Shown one piece after another: positions 6,637 to 11,815 of a stretch of DNA of 11,815 nucleotides. The DNA lies in NCBI GenBank assembly GCA_023425485.1, contig JAFACO010000421.1, positions 1 through 11,815 on the forward strand. Direction: 5' to 3'. Both the position numbers and the translations under genes were made by a program. Within the stretch, counting starts at the first letter, position 1; every line of letters begins with the position of its first letter. Below the pieces are notes generated by a model. The model did not search any database. It was not told where the DNA came from and saw nothing but the letters and a program-made list of their open reading frames with translations. This DNA comes from Bacillota bacterium (lineage in GTDB: Bacteria > Bacillota > Clostridia > Lachnospirales > Lachnospiraceae).

Positions 6637-8250
6637 TTAGGCGGTGTACATTTTTTTATATTCACTTGCATTATAACCTGTTGATTTTTTAAAGATTTTT
6701 GAAAAATAGTTAGGGTCAACATAGCCTACCATAAAGGATACATCCTTCACAGACAAGTCTTCTCTTTTCAATAGCTCCTTGGCTTTATCCATTCGAACTA
6801 ACACCATTTTGTCAATAAAACTCGTGCCTGTTGAGTTCTTATAGAAGCGGCTGAAATAATACGAACTTAGGTTAACATACTTTGCTATTTCATCTAAAGA
6901 AATATCCTCTTGATAATGCTCCTCTATATATTGGTCTGCTTTTTCTATAATGGAATTCGCTTTGCTTTGTCTACTGGCAGCAATTGCTTTCAAGGATTCT
7001 TGTAAATATCGTTGCCCAATCAAAAACAGTGCTTTTTCATCCTTTGCACTTATGATATCTCCCAGCACACGATAGTCATCCTTCGCCAATACCTTTTCCC
7101 AACGTTTTTCAAAGCCAACGATTAGTCCAATCATCCACTTCTTAATAGTATCGAAATTCATACTTGGATCTGAACTCATGCGTTCATAGAGTTGTTCAAA
7201 GGATAACTCAACCATCTTATCTTCATTTTCTGAAACTCTGGCATAGATTTCGGTTTCAATTAACTGTTCATAGTCGCTTTCCAAGCCCACATTTTTATCA
7301 ATGATATCATCTTCATGAAGGATATGGCTGAAAAGATTTTCATTTACTGCATCGCTGGTTTCCAACACACTTAAGGTATGAAGTGCTTCTTGATAGGATT
7401 TTTTTGCGTTATTAATATCTTTATGATAACTGCCAATTCCAATATAAATATCTGGATAAAGTCTGACTGCTCTCTCAATAATTCTCTGTGCAATTTTAAC
7501 TGACCTTGCCTTTTGGTCATAGTCTCCTTCTTCACCATCATCAAAGATGTAGACTATAATTCGATTTAACATGATAGGACTTACAATACAACCCACGGTT
7601 CCCTTAATGATTTTCTTATATTCTTCATACATTTTTTCACCATGGATACCTGCACCGATTTTATTCTCAATGTTATTTCTATTTTTTTGTCCAAACTCTA
7701 ATGCCATAACATATCCGCCGGTGTTGGAATAGCCAAACAGGTTGCAATAGTTCTGCAGCTGTGAGGTGTCCTGTCCGTACATACACAAGGAATTCATAAA
7801 ACCTGTTTCCAAGATTGGAATAATCATTTCTAAACGTTCCTGCTGTTCCAGAGTTTCCTTACGTTTTATGTTATTTTGCTCAATTCTATCCAGTACCTTT
7901 TGAAAGGTCTCAACGAATTTCGTTTCTTTTACAGGCTTTAATAAATACTCTTCCACCCCTAAAGCAACAGACTCCACAGCATAATCAAAATAATCAAAAG
8001 CTGAAATAACAATAAAACTAACTGATGGATCTACTTTCCTAATTTGTCTCATCGCTTCCAGTCCATTAATTCCTGGCATATTAATATCCATAATTATAAT
8101 ATCAGGATGGTTCTGGTAGGATTTTTCAATGGCATCCTTTCCAGAACGTGATTTATCAATTGATTTTATATTTTCAAAATTCTTTAAGATCATATATTCC
8201 ACCGATTCTACTGCAATCGGTTCGTCATCTACGATTAATACCTTGTACAT
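6637..8250 (-). CDS. YesN-type response regulator with AraC-family DNA-binding domain
   Basis: A 537-residue transcription regulator, the usual size for YesN. Residues 1-120 are a receiver domain with the acidic pair Asp8/Asp9, phosphoacceptor Asp55 in IIIMDINMPG, the Ser83 switch residue and Lys105 in LLKPVKE, so all catalytic positions are present. A long middle region (about 125-430) starts with a helical linker and contains a GGDEF-like fold remnant without catalytic motifs (around YVMALEFG and IYIGIGSYHKDINNAKKSYQEA), typical for this family. The C-terminal 100 residues are two AraC helix-turn-helices: DISLDEIAKYVNLSSYYFSRFYK and LSVKDVSFMVGYVDPNYFSKIFKK. AAAGGA lies within the end of the kinase gene, 5 bases separate the two, and the pair is surely co-transcribed. 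The likely target is the transporter promoter near 5050, possibly also its own operon. Confidence 0.95.
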   Translation of the reverse strand: MYKVLIVDDEPIAVESVEYMILKNFENIKSIDKSRSGKDAIEKSYQNHPDIIIMDINMPGINGLEAMRQIRKVDPSVSFIVISAFDYFDYAVESVALGVEEYLLKPVKETKFVETFQKVLDRIEQNNIKRKETLEQQERLEMIIPILETGFMNSLCMYGQDTSQLQNYCNLFGYSNTGGYVMALEFGQKNRNNIENKIGAGIHGEKMYEEYKKIIKGTVGCIVSPIMLNRIIVYIFDDGEEGDYDQKARSVKIAQRIIERAVRLYPDIYIGIGSYHKDINNAKKSYQEALHTLSVLETSDAVNENLFSHILHEDDIIDKNVGLESDYEQLIETEIYARVSENEDKMVELSFEQLYERMSSDPSMNFDTIKKWMIGLIVGFEKRWEKVLAKDDYRVLGDIISAKDEKALFLIGQRYLQESLKAIAASRQSKANSIIEKADQYIEEHYQEDISLDEIAKYVNLSSYYFSRFYKNSTGTSFIDKMVLVRMDKAKELLKREDLSVKDVSFMVGYVDPNYFSKIFKKSTGYNASEYKKMYTA

Positions 8251-8255
8251 TTTTG

Positions 8256-9761
8256 TTATCCTTTTATGCCTTTATTTTTTATAGGCAGTTTTAATATAAA
8301 GTTTGTCCTGCCATTACTATAGGTTATGTTCATAACATCCTGCTTCTTATAAAAAAGCCTTAGTCGATTTAGCACATTATCGATACCAATCCCAGTGGTA
8401 TGCCCTCTTTTTTCCTGGTTCTTTTCTTTTTTGTACTTTCTGTTCAAAATTAATTTTACAGTTTCATGGGGTATTTCTTCACCAGTATTTGAAATTGTAA
8501 TATAGAGATTATGAACTTCTTTTCTTACACTCACTTCAATTACTCCACCCTGTTCCGACTTGCTTATACCATGAATGTAAGCATTTTCCACCAGCGGTTG
8601 CAGTGTCATACGTGGTAAAATGAAGTTATCAATATCTTCACCTTCAGGTCTGTTTAATTGAAAATCAATAATATCTCCAAATCTAGTTATGAGAAGCTTC
8701 ATGTAGGATTCTACATTATTTAACTCATCCCCTAAGGTTGCATCATAATTTAAACCCTTTAGATTGTAACGGAATATTTCCGCAAAATTTTCCAGGTACT
8801 CACAGGTCACATTATCACCTTGCAGCATAGCGACCTTTGCTCCAATATTAATGGAGTTAAATATAAAATGCGGATTTACCTGGGACTGTAAAGCTAATAA
8901 TTCTGCTTCATGCAGAGCACTTTTCATTTTAATATTATTCAATTTTTCTTCCGTCAATTTAATTTCCAGACGCTGCTTTTCCTTCAGCTCATTGACAAAT
9001 GTCTTTATACTCGCTGTCATGCTGCTGAAGGTTTGATATAAGATATTAATCTCTCTACTTGCGTTCTGTTCGTGTATGACAACATCAAAATTACCTTTAG
9101 ATACTTCCTTGGCATAGGAAGCTAGTTTCGAAATTGGTTTGGTAAATTCCAAACTAAAGATAATGATAAGTATTGTAATTAAAATTACAGTTACTCCGAA
9201 CATGAAATAACTAATTGCTGTATTCTTATCAATTTCTCTTTGAATTTCAATATATTGCTTTGCACTTTCACTCAAGTCAGTACTCATCATATCTTCAATA
9301 TACTCACCGATATACGAGTTCTCTTTTACCGCCTGATGATAACCTTCAATATACTTTATTTGTCCCTTACGTTTTTCGATTACGGTCTCATCCAGTACCG
9401 ATAAATAATGTGTTATCATTCCGGATATATTTTTTATTTTAATTCCTCTTTCGGAATAATCTGAATTCTTCTCAATTCTACTGCTATGCTCTTCAATCGA
9501 AATACTGTAATCATAAAACGCATTGAGACTGTCCGAACTTCTTGTGGATAAATAATCCTCAAAGTACATATGAATATTATCCAGCTCATTATATAGTGTG
9601 GTGATATCCTGCGTCTGACTTAATAACCGGGTCATATCACTCATAATCACGCTAGAAGACTTATAAGTATAGACACCCACTAAAGCAGTAAAGGAAATTG
9701 CCAGAAAAAAGAAGCCCATTAGCTTTGTACGAAAAGCCATTCCTTTTCTCATTAATTTCAT
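8256..9761 (-). CDS. LytS/YesM-type membrane sensor histidine kinase
   Basis: A 501-residue kinase that should phosphorylate the regulator encoded next. It has TM1 at about residues 13-33, an extracellular mostly helical region of about 150 residues (34-183), TM2 at about 184-204, HAMP at about 205-258 (KPISKLASYAKEVSKGNF), and a coiled linker. The phosphoacceptor is His298 in QSQVNPHFIFNSI. The N box LVENAYIHGI has Asn393. The second glycine box is GHTTGIGIDNVLNRLRL (453-469). At the first glycine box the usual D-x-G appears as SNTGEE (424-429), with Asn in place of Asp, a change seen in some family members. The helical sensor region lacks a Cache fold, which suits indirect sensing through a binding protein. 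The start at 9761 has only a weak AAAGG 11 bases upstream; an ATG three codons later is possible. Translation may depend on the preceding gene, 37 bases away. Confidence 0.93.
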   Translation of the reverse strand: MKLMRKGMAFRTKLMGFFFLAISFTALVGVYTYKSSSVIMSDMTRLLSQTQDITTLYNELDNIHMYFEDYLSTRSSDSLNAFYDYSISIEEHSSRIEKNSDYSERGIKIKNISGMITHYLSVLDETVIEKRKGQIKYIEGYHQAVKENSYIGEYIEDMMSTDLSESAKQYIEIQREIDKNTAISYFMFGVTVILITILIIIFSLEFTKPISKLASYAKEVSKGNFDVVIHEQNASREINILYQTFSSMTASIKTFVNELKEKQRLEIKLTEEKLNNIKMKSALHEAELLALQSQVNPHFIFNSINIGAKVAMLQGDNVTCEYLENFAEIFRYNLKGLNYDATLGDELNNVESYMKLLITRFGDIIDFQLNRPEGEDIDNFILPRMTLQPLVENAYIHGISKSEQGGVIEVSVRKEVHNLYITISNTGEEIPHETVKLILNRKYKKEKNQEKRGHTTGIGIDNVLNRLRLFYKKQDVMNITYSNGRTNFILKLPIKNKGIKG

Positions 9762-9781
9762 AAGTAACCAAACCTTTCAAC

Positions 9782-9798
9782 ACCCTTCTACCAAGGGT
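9782..9798 (-). other. Hairpin directly after the sensor binding-protein stop codon
   Basis: ACCCTT and AAGGGT form a perfect 6-bp stem with a five-base loop, touching the TAG stop of the anchored binding protein and ending about 20 bases before the kinase ATG. No U-tract follows. It may stabilise the upstream message or limit kinase translation, so that binding protein exceeds kinase. Confidence 0.5.
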
Positions 9799-10797
9799 CT
9801 ATTCTGTAACAATATCCTCCGAATACTCGGCTACATTACTCTTATCTATGGCATGTAAACTAGTACTAATCACGTTACTGATTTGCTCACCCTCCAGCAG
9901 CTGGGTCAGTGACTTCACTGTACTATAACCAATTTCAAAGGAATCCGGACTTATTGTACCATAGATTACACCATGTTCTATGAAATCTAAGGTTTGCGGA
10001 CTCACACCATACCCCACAATTTTAATATCACCAACCAAATTATTATCTCTAATAATTTGAGCAATTCCCGAAGTACATTTTGCATCCATACAGATAATCA
10101 AATCCGGCATATCTGGTTTTTCAATAATACTAGAAGTAACTTTTTCTGCCTCAAACATATCCGTATCAATTGTATAAATATTATCTTCCGATATATGCAT
10201 AGAAGAATAGGAATCAAAAGCATTATTAATTCCTTCGATAATTAAGTTCTTGAATTCCTTGTCTCCTTCATTTCCCGAATTATTAATGACTACTGCCACA
10301 TCAGCCTGTCCATTTGCAGCTTCTACCGCCATTTCCCCGGCATAGGTTCCAAGACTATAATTATTCGTACCCACAGTAGGGGTATCGGATAGAATATAAT
10401 TATTATTCTCATATGTCAATATAGCAATCCCCTGTGATTTCGCAATATCAATCAGCTCTTGGGTTTTCTCTGAATCCACAGCTTGCAGTGCAATCCCATC
10501 TACTCCAGAATTAATTGCCATTTCTACAGTTTTACTTAAACTTTCAATATCCATTTGCTCCAAAGTAACCAGCTCAACATAGACACCTAGTTCTTTTTCT
10601 GCTGCTTTTGCACCTTTCTCGAGGTCACTCCAAAAGCTCTCATTCTTATCCTGCACAATAAACTGAAGATGATATTTGGGATTATCAAGTGTAACCTGTT
10701 CTTCTTCCTGATGTTTTGGATTAATAAATAAACCGCCGAACATTATTAATAACGCTAATATCATAGTTATTAATATTCCATAAATAACTTTTAACAT
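9799..10797 (-). CDS. Membrane-anchored RbsB-like sugar-binding protein, likely sensory partner of the kinase
   Basis: A 332-residue protein of the periplasmic-binding (Peripla_BP_4/RbsB) family. The N-terminus MLKVIYGILITMILALLIMF is one membrane segment (about 5-26) with no lipobox Cys and no clear cleavage site, so the binding domain is probably tethered outside by an uncleaved anchor. Family features are FIVQDKNESFWSDLEKGAKAAEKELG, GVDGIALQAVDS, and the repeating strand-helix pattern to the end. It lacks the RW and YDR motifs of the ChvE and XylF proteins encoded nearby, so its ligand or mode may differ. AAGGAAG lies 6 bases before the ATG. It is first in an operon with kinase and regulator. 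In clostridial XylFII-LytS systems an anchored binding protein passes the sugar signal to the kinase; the same role is inferred here. Confidence 0.88.
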   Translation of the reverse strand: MLKVIYGILITMILALLIMFGGLFINPKHQEEEQVTLDNPKYHLQFIVQDKNESFWSDLEKGAKAAEKELGVYVELVTLEQMDIESLSKTVEMAINSGVDGIALQAVDSEKTQELIDIAKSQGIAILTYENNNYILSDTPTVGTNNYSLGTYAGEMAVEAANGQADVAVVINNSGNEGDKEFKNLIIEGINNAFDSYSSMHISEDNIYTIDTDMFEAEKVTSSIIEKPDMPDLIICMDAKCTSGIAQIIRDNNLVGDIKIVGYGVSPQTLDFIEHGVIYGTISPDSFEIGYSTVKSLTQLLEGEQISNVISTSLHAIDKSNVAEYSEDIVTE

Positions 10798-10888
10798 AAG
10801 TCACTTCCTTAATTGCGAATCATAAAACAAATATAAAACAGCAACCACAAACTACAAAATATGTAAATTGTGTTTAATCATTACTTTT

Positions 10889-10917
10889 ATTATATTTCAT
10901 AAAATTACATTTATCAA
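10889..10917 (-). promoter_or_regulatory. Sigma-A type promoter of the sensory operon
   Basis: On the minus strand TTGATA (10912-10917) is followed, after exactly 17 bases, by a perfect TATAAT (10889-10894). Transcription would start near 10882, leaving a leader of about 85 bases before the ATG at 10797. With 5 of 6 and 6 of 6 consensus matches, expression is probably constitutive at a basal level, as expected for a sensor. Confidence 0.75.
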
Positions 10918-10938
10918 TTGCTATTTAAAGGTAGAATA

Positions 10939-10994
10939 AAGGGTCCTTATCCATATATGCACTTTCATATGCAACCTACAGGATAAGAACCCTT
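10939..10994 (-). terminator. Hairpin terminator between the lipoprotein gene and the sensory operon
   Basis: AAGGGT and ACCCTT, then CTTATCC and GGATAAG, pair with one C-A mismatch between the blocks, giving a 13-bp stem with an AT-rich loop. On the minus strand it is followed by TATTCTACCTTT, a weak U-tract. It lies 50 bases beyond the lipoprotein stop and just upstream of the next promoter. Confidence 0.65.
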
Positions 10995-11043
10995 ATTATC
11001 TTACTTGCTTAAAAAATCATATTACAATGTTATTTCTTTGTTA

Positions 11044-11685
11044 CTACTTTGCCAATTCCTTCTTACCGCTAACTTTCGAAGTCTCATCCGCTTTAAAGGA
11101 GTCCATATATTCCTGTTTGGTAAAATATACATTTCCTTCTACTTCGGTATCAATTAACTGGAAGTCTGCAACATCAACATAGATATCGCCTTTAAATTTA
11201 CCATGCTGAATACTAGCCTGCGGGCTTTTTACTGTGAGCTTAGGTGCAGTGAGTGTAAAACGATTGGTAATGTTTCGATCCGCATCCTGTGTATATAAAG
11301 CAATTTTTCTTTGAATTACATCTTTACCTGCTTCATCCTGCTTACCGTTCTTGAATTCACCTTCGAGTACAAGTTCTTTGTCAATTGACATATCACTTAG
11401 AATTGCTATAATCCAAGTTCCATCCTTGCTGATAGCCTTTAAAAATGCATCCTCTGTGTTAACTATTGATGCTGTTGTAACTGCGTCTGTATCATCCGGT
11501 GTTTGTGTCGCAGCATTTGTAGGTGCTGTTGTGGTCGCAGTTGTTGGTGCTGTTGTAGGTGCTTTCGTTACTGCTGTTGTAGGTGCCTTTGTTGCTGCTG
11601 CATTATCGTCGTCATTATTTCTTTTGCAACCAGTAAATACAACAGTAAAGATAATTAATAAGATAACTAAAATTCGCGCTTTCAT
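11044..11685 (-). CDS. Small lipoprotein with Thr/Ala/Pro-repeat linker, function unknown
   Basis: A 213-residue protein I do not recognise. The ATG at 11685 gives the signal MKARILVILLIIFTVVFTGC with lipid-anchor Cys20, and AAAGGAG lies 8 bases upstream; an in-frame TTG at 11703 sits before this ribosome site and was rejected. After a short acidic patch (NNDDDN) comes a Thr/Ala/Pro-rich linker (about 29-63) built from APTT-like units, a typical extended cell-wall-crossing spacer. The C-terminal part (about 75-205) alternates beta strands and turns: DAFLKAISKDGTWIIAILSD, then LVLEGEF, FTLTAPKLTVKSP, and GKFKGDIYVDVADFQL. That pattern suggests a small parallel beta-helix or pectin-lyase-like fold, but this is a guess. 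Tandem stops TAG-TAA end it. A terminator separates it from the sugar-sensing genes, so it may be unrelated to them. Confidence 0.82.
   Translation of the reverse strand: MKARILVILLIIFTVVFTGCKRNNDDDNAAATKAPTTAVTKAPTTAPTTATTTAPTNAATQTPDDTDAVTTASIVNTEDAFLKAISKDGTWIIAILSDMSIDKELVLEGEFKNGKQDEAGKDVIQRKIALYTQDADRNITNRFTLTAPKLTVKSPQASIQHGKFKGDIYVDVADFQLIDTEVEGNVYFTKQEYMDSFKADETSKVSGKKELAK
11517..11600 (-). repeat. Degenerate 12-bp tandem repeat coding the Thr/Ala/Pro linker
   Basis: The plus-strand motif TTGTAGGTGC, or with one change TTGTTGGTGC, recurs at 11517, 11541, 11553 and 11577, all in a 12-base register, that is four codons (APTT-type units). The period preserves the frame, so copy-number change would only lengthen or shorten the linker. 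Confidence 0.6.
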
Positions 11686-11718
11686 AAATAAATCTCCTTT
11701 CAAAAATCAGTACTTCTA

Positions 11719-11748
11719 ATTATCTCCAAAAAATCAAATACAATACAA
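11719..11748 (-). promoter_or_regulatory. Possible promoter of the lipoprotein gene
   Basis: On the minus strand TTGTAT (11743-11748) lies 18 bases before GATAAT (11719-11724), about 35 bases upstream of the ATG at 11685. The DNA here is very AT-rich, so the match is weak evidence. Confidence 0.35.
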
Positions 11749-11815
11749 AAACGAAAATTTTCTAGCATTTATTTTCTAATATGTAATCATCATTTTGATA
11801 ATTGCTTAATAATAG

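Noticed and set aside
6465..6722. 85-codon minus-strand open frame between the regulator and XylF-like genes
   Set aside because: It overlaps the end of the regulator and the start of the XylF-like gene in another frame, spans the hairpin 6591-6629, and has no convincing ribosome site or domain.
11517..11600. Possible CRISPR or direct-repeat array
   Set aside because: The repeats are 12 bases apart without spacers, follow the codon frame, and encode the protein linker.
11351..11719. 122-codon plus-strand open frame rich in Val and Ala
   Set aside because: It is the antisense reading of the Thr/Ala/Pro repeat and signal peptide of the lipoprotein gene; the repeat by itself keeps this frame open.

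Overview
The window reads as chromosomal DNA of an AT-rich, Gram-positive Firmicute, most likely a plant-sugar-using Lachnospiraceae (Lachnoclostridium phytofermentans type). That is inferred from protein flavour, strong AGGAGG-like ribosome sites, lipoprotein signal peptides in place of periplasmic ones, and long AT-rich intergenic hairpins. Every credible gene lies on the minus strand, so transcription runs from high to low coordinates.

In transcription order: (1) 11685-11044, a small lipoprotein with a Thr/Ala/Pro-repeat linker and an unrecognised C-terminal domain, closed by a hairpin terminator (10939-10994). (2) A promoter (10889-10917) starts a sensory operon. It holds a membrane-anchored RbsB-like sugar-binding protein (10797-9799), a LytS/YesM-type sensor kinase (9761-8256) and a YesN/AraC-type response regulator (8250-6637), followed by a XylF-like sugar-binding lipoprotein (6498-5431) and a strong terminator (5356-5396). 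(3) A 479-base non-coding gap (4952-5430) holds a composite palindromic element (5196-5359) and the promoter region of the next operon. (4) A ChvE-GguA-GguB type monosaccharide ABC transporter follows: binding lipoprotein (4951-3818), double ATPase (3685-2144) and permease (2147-942), with a 20-bp hairpin between the first two genes and a terminator at 863-902. (5) The 5' part of a probable methyl-accepting chemotaxis protein (756 to below 1) runs off the left edge.

The likely logic: the anchored binding protein and kinase sense an extracellular sugar (pentose or galactose-like), the YesN regulator switches on the transporter operon, and the chemoreceptor may steer cells to the same or a related sugar. 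The layout resembles the XylFII-LytS-YesN xylose-sensing systems described in clostridia. Here, however, the sensor binding protein is RbsB-like, and an extra XylF-like lipoprotein without its own permease sits downstream of the regulator. The regulatory link, the ligands and the role of the spare binding protein are inferences. Two upstream in-frame TTG starts (4996 and 11703) were replaced by the ATG starts at 4951 and 11685.
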